Source: Mesaphorura yosii (taxonomy: Eukaryota; Arthropoda; Collembola; Poduromorpha; Tullbergiidae). From it: a DNA stretch of 64,000 nt. Below the pieces are notes generated by a model. That model was not told the DNA's origin and did not search any database. It was given only the letters and a program-made list of their open reading frames with translations. Shown here piece by piece: positions 1 to 11,500 of this stretch. Position 1 is the first letter of the stretch; each line of letters begins with the position of its first letter. A program made the translations under genes and the position numbers. The stretch covers positions 1 to 64,000 of the forward strand of contig WIXG01000190.1 of assembly GCA_009869945.1 (NCBI GenBank), in the 5' to 3' direction.

Positions 1-1694
1 CTAAGAAGGCAAGAAAAGACGATGAACGAATGTAAAAAAATTGATGTTCAAAAATTCGCAAAATGTTTCCAATGTTGGGTGTGGTGTACGGCATACTAAG
101 CAACACTGATGCAGTAACACATTGCTTCAGTTGATATTTTATGCTTAAGATGTGCTCACGTGGTCATTACTTGTAATGAATTATTAATAATGTAAAGGAT
201 TGAGTGACGCGGGCGACTCAATGCAGAATAAAATCTAACTCGAACGTTACTAGTGAATGGTCAATCGTCTTCTTATTGTGCTCTCGTAACTCTTTTAGAT
301 TTCTCTTGCATCTGAATACGCTGTATCGTTAACCGTGCCAGAGAAGGCCGAACCTGAGGAATTTTATCGGCCCGTCAGAAAAAAGGCAAGTGAATGTAGC
401 CCAGAATTCATGGAATAAGTGCAGGGTGACGTTCGACTATTTATTGAGTTTCCTTTGCATCGTGCAAGAATTCTGTTCATGTAATGCAGTACATGTTGCA
501 GTTATCAGGTGTACTACGATGAGTTGACCTTATTCATGGGTGAAGGAAAGAAAGCAAAAGAAAGGAGGGCATTTCTTTCTGCTCTCTCCGGGTCTGCTTC
601 CAGTTGAAGTGAGACTATAAATGTTCCAGATATCTTTACAACAACGACAGAGAAACCTTCTGTTCGGTGCAATGAGGCGATTTATGCGTTCCAGCTCTGA
701 CTGAGCTTGTTATACGTCCGAAATTAAGGCTACCTCGTTAAGAGAGCACGAACAATGAGGCTTGGCTGGTTCAATTCAGAAAGAGCGGCGAAGGAGAAGT
801 TGTTTTCCTACTACTGTAATTTATGAATCCAAGAAAAATATGAAACTAAACATAGCAATGCTCTTTGTTTGCGGTAAAGCTGTGCGGCATAGGGAGAAAC
901 AAAACTAAATATATGGATCACGTCCGTTTCCAATGGTTAGTTGAAAAATTAGTGAGGCCAAGTTTTGGTATTCATTCAAGGCTTCCAAAGTTTCTGAGCC
1001 GAGTAATTGCAGTGTGGTACACTCTTGGCACAGCTACGTTTAAGCTCTTTCATAGACAATAGTACGAAATATAAGGAGCTGGCTTACTGTCATCGAGCCT
1101 TTGAAGAATGATGGAGTTATGATCAAAACAGCGTCGGCGCTTTTGTCTAGGGCTATCCTTTTGCACAAGTCAATCGTTTCTCTCGCACCTGAAACAGTTC
1201 AAACTCACGACTCCTATGCGGCTATGGGCAAGCGGCAAGATGAACACTACCCAATAACATTGCGCACTGAATAACTTACTGTGACATCCGGCTCCAGCAA
1301 TCACTAAATGTGACGGTTTGGAGTGTTCTCGAACAGCTTTGAGTAGTTTCAATTTCTCTTCCAGGATCAAAGAAACCGACTCCCCGTTTGATCCAAACAC
1401 AACATAGCCTGAATTAATTAGTGGGAATGAAATCATTTGCATTGGCACATTCGAATTCATGAAATCTCTGCATTGAATCCAAATCAGACGCACGAACCTC
1501 TGAAAGGAATTTTATTCCATTCAGCCAAATTAGATTTGAGGTTATCGTATGAGATATTTTCATTCTCGTCAAATGGTGTTGCAATTGGTGGATAGATCCC
1601 GGTTAAGTCAATCTTGGGCCTGGAATTTGTTTGCTAATGAAATACCTGAAGTGAATAAATTGATTTGACTAGTTTCCTACACATACCTCGACAT
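1..1694 (-). CDS. HOGA1: 4-hydroxy-2-oxoglutarate aldolase-like protein, 5' half (partial at window edge)
   Basis: Class I (Schiff-base) aldolase of the DHDPS/NAL superfamily. HOGA1 cleaves 4-hydroxy-2-oxoglutarate to pyruvate and glyoxylate in mitochondrial hydroxyproline breakdown. Four coding exons are visible: 1694-1687 (start codon, MSR), 1619-1498, 1408-1280 and 1188-1088, giving 120 residues with consistent phases. The exons carry the family's N-terminal GIYPPIATPFDENENISYD, the loop VVFGSNGES and GAGCHSARETIDLCKRIA, then ADAVLIITPSFFKG. The catalytic lysine and the rest of the barrel (about 180 residues) would lie in later exons. Positions 1-1087 read as an intron: the reverse strand ends in a good polypyrimidine-AG acceptor exactly at base 1, so the next exon starts just outside the window. 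No obvious mitochondrial leader is seen. Other members of the superfamily are possible; HOGA1 is the closest match I recognise. Confidence 0.82.
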
Positions 1695-2304
1695 GCTTAT
1701 TTCTTTGCAAGTATTTCCTCACAGTCTGTAACTAAATAATGATTAAATTCAGCACAAGCCGAACTTGAACTTGCGAAAACGCAACGTGAAATCCGAAACT
1801 TGTCACACGATCACACTACCACGTAACTAATTGTACCGATACGCTGTTGAGCTTCACTGCTCCTAATCATAAGGATAGATTCACCTTTTGACATCTTACG
1901 CAACGAAGTCTCACGGGGCAAAGTAGTGGGTTATATTTTTAACCCACCTCGGCCTTGACCTTCAATGTACCCTTGTACTGTATATACTGTGCCATTGCTA
2001 CGTGTAGCTCAACCTTGGGTCAGACGCTGAAATATCACTACGGTCAGCAACTCCTTGCCAAGGGACTTTCAAGTACAGAGTGCACAAATGAAATAATGCT
2101 TAGTTGTTTGAGATGCTGTTCGATTCTGGACACTGGACATTAGTTTTCATTCATTGAGTTATTTTCCTGAGTTGTTTCTTAGTGCAGTAGGCGCCTTGGA
2201 AGTCTTTGGAATCTAACCCACTTAACTCTGTTTGAAAATTTAGATTTAATGAGTTGTCAGCAGCATGAGAGTGAAAGAACGTTTATAACCAAAGGTAGTC
2301 CCAT
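1695..2304. other. intergenic spacer
   Basis: Lies between the start of the aldolase gene and the 3' end of the coiled-coil gene, both on the minus strand. Only short chance reading frames are present. It probably holds the aldolase promoter, but I see no clear TATA box. Confidence 0.5.
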
Positions 2305-2310
2305 TTTATT
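2305..2310 (-). terminator. polyadenylation signal of the coiled-coil/FN3 gene
   Basis: AATAAA on the minus strand, about 280 bp beyond the TGA stop at 2587. It is the first canonical hexamer downstream of that stop. Confidence 0.5.
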
Positions 2311-2586
2311 GTCTTCGTTTCATTGTTCCTGGCACCAGCATACAAATATACATTTGATCAATCAACGCAACAAATAAATATACAGCACATGGTAGTGCCT
2401 CGTCAAATTTCACAATTTGAAACATGGTTTTGGAAAGAGTTAACAAAAGAATGGCCGCATAGACAGGAGCAGTAAATTATTTTGGGTCCAGACTTTTACA
2501 ATGTTCTGCTGCTCCGAGTTTTCATCCATCATCCTTTCTCTTCGCACGATCTGTACCCATGTTGTTGGAGCCACTCCAAATTAAAA

Positions 2587-5500
2587 TCAAGCTATGAATG
2601 TAATGCACGACTCGTGCATTGCATTGTAAGCTCCCGTGCACCGAAGACACAGTTCAAGCGGTTCACTCATGTCCAATCCGAAAAGTATGGCTTTGAAACG
2701 GCTTGGCTTTGGAATTCGTAAAAATATATTGCCGTTGACGGAAATCTGAAATAAAAAGAAAGTAGCTTTACACGGTTGTAGGCTTGAAGTAAAACTGAAC
2801 GTGCTGTACTGGATTTTTGCTCCGGAATTACCGGAGGCAGGACGAGACGGAAGAAAGCATCTCAAAATTCTGCCTGACAACACTCGCTGCACTTACTCAA
2901 GTAGTAAAAATGTACTCAAACTTTGACTACAGTTCGCCGTGCATGGGCTTGGAAGATACGGTCGTGATCTTAAAAGGAACTTTATGCGTGCGGTCAAACT
3001 CAACCGGCCAGATATTAAAATGCGAACGAAGCTTTTAGAAATATTGCATTCAAAATGGATTCACAATTTGTAAAGTCATAACGTTAACAGTTTGGCTAGT
3101 CGTTCCATTTTGCTTTCATTTGTATTACAATCAACGCGAGTTGCGTTCTTACCTCGTATCCGTCAACTAGTCCGGTAGGAATACTAACATTGCCAGGAAT
3201 TGTCCAAGAGACTAGAATCGAGTCCTCGGAAAGTCTTCTCAGTACCCGAAAATCCATAGCTTGCGCTGGACTTAAAGGGATATTCTTTGATGTACTCGGG
3301 TGCTTGTCGACGTCCGCGCTACTGTTTAACATTTCCTGTTTATAAAAGAGATTGATCAGGCAAACATCGTGACTGCCAAATATGGGTTTAATGAATAAGT
3401 GAAAACAAAAAGGGCATGTAAATGGACGTGAATAGGGTGATGGGCGCAGAGAAATTAGAAAGTGACACTGGCGCGTGCAGGATTCAGCAGAGATAAATGC
3501 CTTGACGAACCGTGAGCCTCCTTCGTTCGTTGTTGAAGTACGTCAGAAGGGAATTGCAGTCTTGTGGCGATGCCTCGTCTTCACTTTTAGACTTCATTCG
3601 ATGCTGTTTGGTCGAATAATTCTCATCACGAATCTGTTGGATTTCTTTTAGAATTCCGTCCATAAAGAATCCGTAGCTGTCAGACACACTCAGCTGAGCG
3701 ATTCTTCGCGCTAAAAGGTGAATCAGGTCATTCTTTTCCTGGCATCTGAGTTTCCACCAAATCAGTTCATTTAAATGTGACTCCTTCAAGTCATTCTTGC
3801 GAGCGAGGAATTCCTTCTCCAGCTCAGACAACTCAATTCCTAATGAGGAAATTGATCTCTGCAGCCTCTCAATTTCTTGATCCTGTTTAAGAACAACGCA
3901 CTTGACATCTCGGTAAGAATAACAATATGTGCTAGTAGATCATCACAATGGTTACCTTAGCATTAAGCTCCGTGGTGAGTTGCACAAGATGAGTGTGAAG
4001 CATCTTATTCTCCTCGATGACGCTGTGGCAGGAACTCACTTCGTTCAAAAATTCCTGAACATATGAGAGAAATTTGAATTAGGAGCTGCACTCAAGCTGA
4101 TTCATGCGTGCATGTGTGCGCAAAACCATTTCTATGCATTAGCTAATTAAGTGTAAATTAAATGCGCTTGTGCTCAGTTGATTGGAGACAGACAATAAAG
4201 GAAGAAACGACAGTCACCTGTTGTGAGCCGCCTGCGCCTGTCGTTGAACGCGTTGTTGTGATGTTCTCGTCGCTTTCACATCGAGTGAGAAAATTCTGCT
4301 CTTCAGGGCTCTGCACAAAATTACGGGTGTATTATGGTTGCATATCCCAAGGACACAATGTATATTTAGCCTATAAACCAAAACGTTAAGGGGAAGGACG
4401 CGGAGGGAATTAAGCCTCTGCATCTTGGGAAAAGGAGACGATAAGCTTATGTGGCTAACTGGTGCAGCTTAATTAAAATGCTTCAGTAAATTCATTTTTA
4501 TATTTTGAAATGAGGCAATCAAAAAGGTGGTTAAGTTGCTTCTCACACGCAGCGTTAATTAAGCATTAAGGTCGGTCTGCGCGCAATTAATTAACAATTT
4601 GCTTTTATCTCAATCCATCGTGGCCGAGTAAATGTGCAAATGTATAAATTCAGTGTTTTCTTTGAGGTATCAGTACAAACAAGTCGGCTGTGGGCGGCAC
4701 GCGGCAGATCATAATTGAAAAACGCGCAGTTCCCAGACCAAATTGTTTTATTTGAGGAAAATTTAAGAATACCAAATAGAAACTTCTGCTAGTCTCAATT
4801 TCGAATTGCAAGGAATAGAAACAAAGAGCCGTTGGGAAATTTACTCTGCTCTTGTTTCAGGCCCAAAGCCTCATTAACGTCAAGAGGAGGAGAATGAAAA
4901 TGTCTTGAAGGTTCAAGAAGAAAAGTTTTTTGCAGGTCTGAATGCTTGCAAAATACATTTTCGACGAAGAAACCAGAGAAATTAATTGGGTTAATGCTTG
5001 AGACCTTTACTATGTAATAATACAGATTTAGAAGCCAAGTATGCGAAGAAATTATTATCTGCATTCGTTGTGCAAAACAAATTATGTGACTGCGTCTCAT
5101 GCCTTCAAAAACCGGAGAAAATTCAATGTCCACTAACCATAAAAACGCGTGTGCCCGCCTGACTTCCTCCGAGCATTAGAGTTAATGTGTTTAATTGCTG
5201 CGAAACCTCGGTTAGCATTTTACCCGCATCACCGCATTGGCTGCATCTCTGAAAGAGCAAAGGTTAACATGCATTTCAGCCTTGAGATGAAATTAAAGCA
5301 AAGCATTGAATAAGCCACAAGCCATTCATCATAGCTTCCAAGGCTTCTCGGCGTAACTGCAAAACTTCTACATCTTCCTCGTCCCCTTTCTCTAGTTCAA
5401 TCTAATTAACTCGATTTTCTGCGGTAATGCTGTGAGTGAATGGAAGGGTGGATTTTGTTGTCTGATTTGTTTCTTTGTGGTTGTCTAGGTATGTGTTGGC

Positions 5501-8500
5501 TTGGTGGAATCTTCAATTCGGAGCGACGGCAATTCTCAATCACAGTTGTCGTGTGGATAGATGATTTTGTGTGGCCTTAGACAAAGGCTGCTATGACAAC
5601 CACAACTATTAGACTGTTTTGGTTGTGTGCTCAAACCAATGGAGGGGTGATGAGATGAGAAGGGGTGCGTTTTTAAGACAACTGTATTCGCACAAGAAAA
5701 CAAGAATAGCTGGGGTAAAGTGAACAGTTTCCGCTTTCCTTGTGAGGAACAGCACGAATACCAAAACATTGGTTGGTTTACGGGCTTGTTTGTAAGCCAA
5801 GGCCACACAATCTAGAGCTCTCTCCTGCTTCTTCGAATTGAAGCTTTAAATGCCAATTGAAACAATCAAATTTTGAGGACCTTTAGACAGGTCAGAAAAT
5901 CGTGATCAAAAGTACAACATTGCGGTAAAAACTTTCGTGTACAGCGTTACTTTTCGCTAAGTAATAATTGCTATCTGTCAATTGCAACCCATATTAGCAT
6001 CTTCTCGCCTATCTCATCGTAATATTGGTAAAAGCGGGAGATACCTTTTGATTTATTGACGTCTTCCTGATCTTGACAATTTGGGGTCTGGCAAGACTGA
6101 TTCTGGGACAATAATCTTGCTTCCAATAAGAGTTTAGCTCGTCAGGTAAGTTAGCAAATACAATTCTAACGGCAGTATTGTTTGCTTTAACGACTTATAT
6201 TAATTCATTCATTATTTCTTGATTTGTAGACACACTTCATCAAACTGGTGCCTACTAAAGCAAGAATGGCGGAATTGACAATATCGAGGTAAGTTTCTTA
6301 CATTCATACTACTATTAAAGCATTAGGTTTGTGTAAGTACTTGTTTTGGTTTGGCTTGATTAGGAGGCATTGAACGTACTGGCAGTCGGGATGAGGGTTC
6401 AATCTTCAAAAGGCTTATGAATATTTTGAAGATTGGCGAACTGAATGCTGCCAAAAGTATCAGGAGGAAAATTGTCATCGGGAGCTGAAGACATCCGGAG
6501 TTGTGCCTCAGTCGCTCAGCGTGTCAGAACCAACTCCGGAAGAGATTCCACACGCCCCAATGCAAAGCGATGCAGAATCTCAAACCTGGTGGTGTGATTG
6601 GACAAGAAATGGCCACCGCATGGCCTTAGATGTTGAAAATGTCTCTGTCCCAGCTGATCCAAACTCCTGCACAGTGATCACATTATGGAGTAATGGACTA
6701 TTGAATGTTATCTTCAGACACAAGCCTCCAGGGAATAAGCTGCAATATGAGAGCCAAGCAGCCATCGTTGGCGTTTGTAATTACGATGGACAGCCAATCT
6801 TGAACGATCGAAAAGTCTACCATCAGCCGCTAACATATCTTGTGAACCAGTATACATTCTGAGTGAATGGAATTCGTCACGACTCATTAACGGATGGCTC
6901 TCCCATGGAACAGATAACAGAAAAATTGGGGCAACTTTTAGACAAGAATCTTTTCATTACAATGGAGAAAACGATTTGTACTCAATTGAAAAACTGAAAT
7001 GGGGCGATTACAACATTTTTGATCTCAACACGCATTGGTACCGGTCAACAACTTTGTGGTGTATATCTACAACACTTGATTGTTGTTAATGGCATTCCTT
7101 CTCTCCTTCGTTACTTCAATCATCGCCAGCTTGTTGAGCAATTTGACTTGTGAATCTGCTCCACTGCTCACGAATAATATGAGGCAACGGCGAATCTCCG
7201 AACACTTCTGCCAGACTCGATTCTAATTCCTCCTGACGGACTGGCTTGAACGTGCGCCGAATTTTTAATCTGTCGTGCCCCTGGCTAAGTCCTGACACGC
7301 CGTTTTAGCTGCCAGATTTTTGACCGTTGAGAAATTCCAGTGCTGAAACTATTAGGAGTGCTACTAGATGTGGGGACTATATGGAGTGTACGCACGGCTT
7401 GGCAATTGCTTAGATCACCTAGAGGGGTTCTTTTCAGAAATATAGACAACGCTAGACAACAACTACTTCGTGGTATGCTCAAACCAATGGAGGGGAGGTG
7501 GTTGCATGCTTTAATCAGCAGATAAGAAGGGGTATGTGTGCAAGAGTACCGTTTGACGACAATATTATGAAGGTTGGTAGGTAGGTATATTTATCTTGCA
7601 CACTCACCCCTTCTTATCTGTTGGTTTGAGCATACCACCAAGTACTACTTGTCTCTCTGTTGTCTATGGCAGCTGTTTTCTAAAACTCCACACCATGTTG
7701 TCAGATTGTCTAAGACAACTGTGGTCTCGGCGCTACGCCTTCTTATGCATCCGTTGGTTTGAGCTTACCACCAGCAAGTGCTTGTCTCAAAAACACCCGT
7801 TGTCTGCTACCAGACAACACAGCCTACAAGTCGAATGACAATCTATCAAACCACACCAAACAACCACGCCAAAACAAAGGCAACAAAATCCACCGCTCCA
7901 TTCACTCACAACATTATCGCAGAAAATAGTTAACTTTCGCCGGATACTGCTTGTTCACTGCTGTGCTGAGACTCATGAAACACAACTTCAAAGCATGATT
8001 CTCGCCTACCTGCACGACCTTCTGGATCTCATTTATGTCTCGTGTCATTCCGACCAGTCCTCCTTCGTTCTTAGCAAAGACGTCCAAATCGTTGATAGCA
8101 CCCATTACTTGTACCTGCCCGTCCTTCATTCCACTGCAACAGCATTCCCTTTTGAGTTCATCCAGACTCTGAACTTTCTCTTGCATTCGGCACGTAAGAA
8201 CTTTCATCTCGTCCTCACTTTGGTTATTCTTTTCCAGAGCAGCTTGAAGTGTTCGCTGAACAAGAAAAAATAAACAGCATTTTATCATTCCTGTTCTGCC
8301 AGTCCATCACAATAAAACGCGAGAGCAGAAAAGAGAGTTGGGCAGAAGGACGTTTTAGCATCTTGCGGAAGTGCAGAAATGGGAGACAGGAGATAGGCAT
8401 TCTATGCAAAGCCTAGCGAGGTACTTTAGCGTAGATCAACATCGTCAACCACGAAACTAAATAACTTTCGTCGGTTTGGCCGCCTCTTTTAACTTAATTG

Positions 8501-11500
8501 AATGGGCTTATTAATCAGACTAGAGTTCGCGGTAAGCGTTACGGTAGCTTCTTAGAATTACTCATATTTTAAACTCGTATTTACAAAATTAAAGGATTAG
8601 GAACCGTCCAGACAAACAGAGCTAGAAAGATTAGCATAAACTGGTTTCAAGTATGAAAATATTTCATTAGTGTATTTTCTGCTGCCGTTGCTTACAGCGG
8701 TGAAAGAATGTGTATAATTTCTTTCTTTCGTTACGCAGCTACGCTTTGCGCTTTCTCAAAGGGCCTGTGTGACAATCTGAAAACCCCCAAGGGAAGGTCG
8801 ACGGAAGCGAGCATACCTGAGAGCTTAAGTCCAACCTGATTTCCATTTTAATGCAAAGTCTAGTTTTCGTTTGAATTTCTTATTATGTGCATGCACAATG
8901 TGGCAGCTGGCACACAATGTTTATATTTATAACTTCTAAATGAGGGAGTCAGTAAAATTAGCATGCTTTTCCCTCTCGTGAGAGAAAGTAGGAAACTTAA
9001 TTTGTAATCCATTATTCACTTTTGCATGAGACCGGTAAGGCAGTTAAGCATCGGGTCGTTCGCATGAAGTTTACTAATGAATCCATCGGCATCAATATTG
9101 AACGTGTTCTTGCTAAAAACGGTTGATAATACTTTGAGATGCAGGTGGATTGGACAATAAAAAGCTTGTTAGCTAACGCTGACGATTTGCTTGTCCGATA
9201 TTCGGATAGTTCTAGTTCCAAAACTAGTGTTGACATTTCCTTAAAATAAAGTTGGCACTTCCGCTTGCACTCCTGTTGACTACGTGCAAAACATTTTCCA
9301 ATTGAAATTGCAAAAAGCCTGTTAACTAATGCACAAGTTGTGTAGGGAGATGAGTTCCTTGAAAAAGTTTTTCGACTCTCCTATATACTCGTTCGTTTCA
9401 GCTTAAAACCCGTCCCTACGCCGGCAATCCGGCGTCATGAGTCATGTGAGGTGAGTCATGCGAGGTGCTTCGGTGAAAGGTCGCGACAGCTTTTGTTCTT
9501 GGCAGTTGGTAATAGTCGAATAATTATGCTCCAACGCAACGCGGAGTGGGCTTACCTCAAGATACGAAACTTCTTCCCTCAGCATCCCACTTGTACATTC
9601 GGAATCGCATAATTCTTGCTGCAGAGTGCTGAGATGCGTTTGAAGTTTTGATATCTACGGGTGAAACATTGCAAGAGTTTAGGCTTGGGTACGGATAAAG
9701 ATGAGGAGGTGGAATGCAGTAAAATGACGCAGATAAAATATTTACGCCTGAAACAAAATATTTATGTCTCTGCGGAAAGAAAGCATTAAATGTTAAGCAT
9801 AAAATGTTTCACGCTGGAAATTTTCTTTGGATAGCTGTAAAACACATTTGATCTTGTTCACTGCCGACCGAAGGAAATTTCAAGAAATGCCACACAATGG
9901 CTGATATTTTTGTGCTACATCTTTTATGGTCTTATTTAAATTTTGAAATATAAACGTTTGGCAGCTGAGCGTTTCACTTTCCTTTCATCTCGTGAATATT
10001 TCAATGCATGTTCGTAACATCGGTGACAACCTACTCTGACTGCAGCCGGAATTGTAAAAACGGCAAAGACGAGGTGATAAATGTATAAAGCCAGACGACA
10101 CTACTAACCTGTGACTCGAACGTGGTTTCCGTGGCTTCAAAGGCCTGCTCTTTATCATGCAGCATTTGCTCGCTTGTTTTGAGCTTGGCCGATAGCTGCT
10201 GAATCTCGTTCTTGAATTTCATTACTTCTTCCACGCGGTCATCCAAATCGCTTTGCAGGTGGCAGGATTTGCTGTGATAAAATTCGCAGTCCTCCTTCAG
10301 TCGTTTAATTTCTTGACTCAGTTTCCAGATTTTGGCATCGCGTTTACTTAATTGCTCCTTAGACGAGCACTCGCTCATTTCCAACTCCTCAATTCTGATT
10401 TGCAAGTCTTTCTCAATGCAAAGGGAGTCGTTCAATTTCCTTTTAAGCATCGCTGTTGTACTGTTCAGTTCTGCAGCGAGCCTCTCGTTCTCTTCTTCTG
10501 CGTCTTTCAATTTGGACCATACTTTCTCCTGATCGGATAAAATACTCTCCAGTCTGTTTTTTTCTTCGAGCAGATGAACAATGCGTCTGGATTCTTCACG
10601 TTCCTCCGTCGGATGAATACATTCAGCATTACGAACATGATGTTTCGTTTTGATTGAATCCTGCTCTGATATCTTTTGTTGCTTCAATTGATCAATTTGA
10701 TTCAATAACGCGGACTCACGACTCTCAAATTTTTCTTTCAGCTCGTTGAAACAGCACACAAGGTTTCGGCTCAATCCTTCGGCAGAGATTTTGTTCCTCA
10801 TTTGACTGACGTCTGGCTTTTGCTTTATAGGAGGTTTGAAAGAAACGGAGTCGTTCTTAACGCAGTTCTTTTCACTTCCACAAACTCTGGTTTCAGCCCG
10901 CAATTCGTTGGGGAAAAGCGCCTGAATTCGATTTGCAACCAAACTTCCATCTTTAATCTTATTAGTCGCCGTGATTTTAGTGCCGAGGGTTTTCGCACTC
11001 TCCACTTCAGTGTTCGCATTGTTGCTTGGTGTCGTTGACTTGCGAAGTGCATTACTTTCGAAGAGCACCTTGGCTGGAATCTGTGGGGTTGAAGCAGCTG
11101 CCCTGTTCTCGGTGCTGAGGTTCAGCGAACTGCAAGCTTGTTCTAATTCTTGAATCAGGCTATGCCAACTCTCCCTCAAATTCACCAACTCCCTACGGCT
11201 ATGTTCACTTTTATCATTGCTTTCCTGCTTCGCGTTAGCAAGCATTCTTTCATATTTTTCTATAATCTCAATTTTCTCCATTTCTGAAACTTTCCTGTAC
11301 TCGCTAATATTTTGCTCCTGCTCACGTGCATGTGATTCGCTTCTTTCTCTCATGCTAGCCAACACATTGTTTCTTTCATTAAATTGCTGGTTGGATTGTT
11401 CTACAAGAGTAATCATGACTCCATCATTCTTGTCGTTTTCTCTAGAAGGTAGTTCCATGGTTTGTGTAGACACGGAGCAAGAGTTCCTCATGAAAGGCGA

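Larger units (their letters stand above)
5406..7933. mobile_element. TTAA-flanked terminal-inverted-repeat DNA transposon
   Basis: A 2.5-kb insertion in an intron of the coiled-coil gene. TTAA occurs at both edges (5406-5409 and 7930-7933), as expected for a 4-bp target duplication. Just inside, about 50 bp match as inverted repeats. TTAA duplication is typical of piggyBac-type elements, but the ends begin CT rather than the usual CCC, and no piggyBac transposase is recognisable, so it is probably non-autonomous or degraded. Inside are subterminal repeats and a TGA-interrupted reading frame. Confidence 0.8.

Noticed and set aside
1-1694. Aldolase gene as bacterial contamination or horizontal transfer
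   Set aside because: It is split by spliceosomal introns with consistent phases, and HOGA1-type genes are normal in animals.
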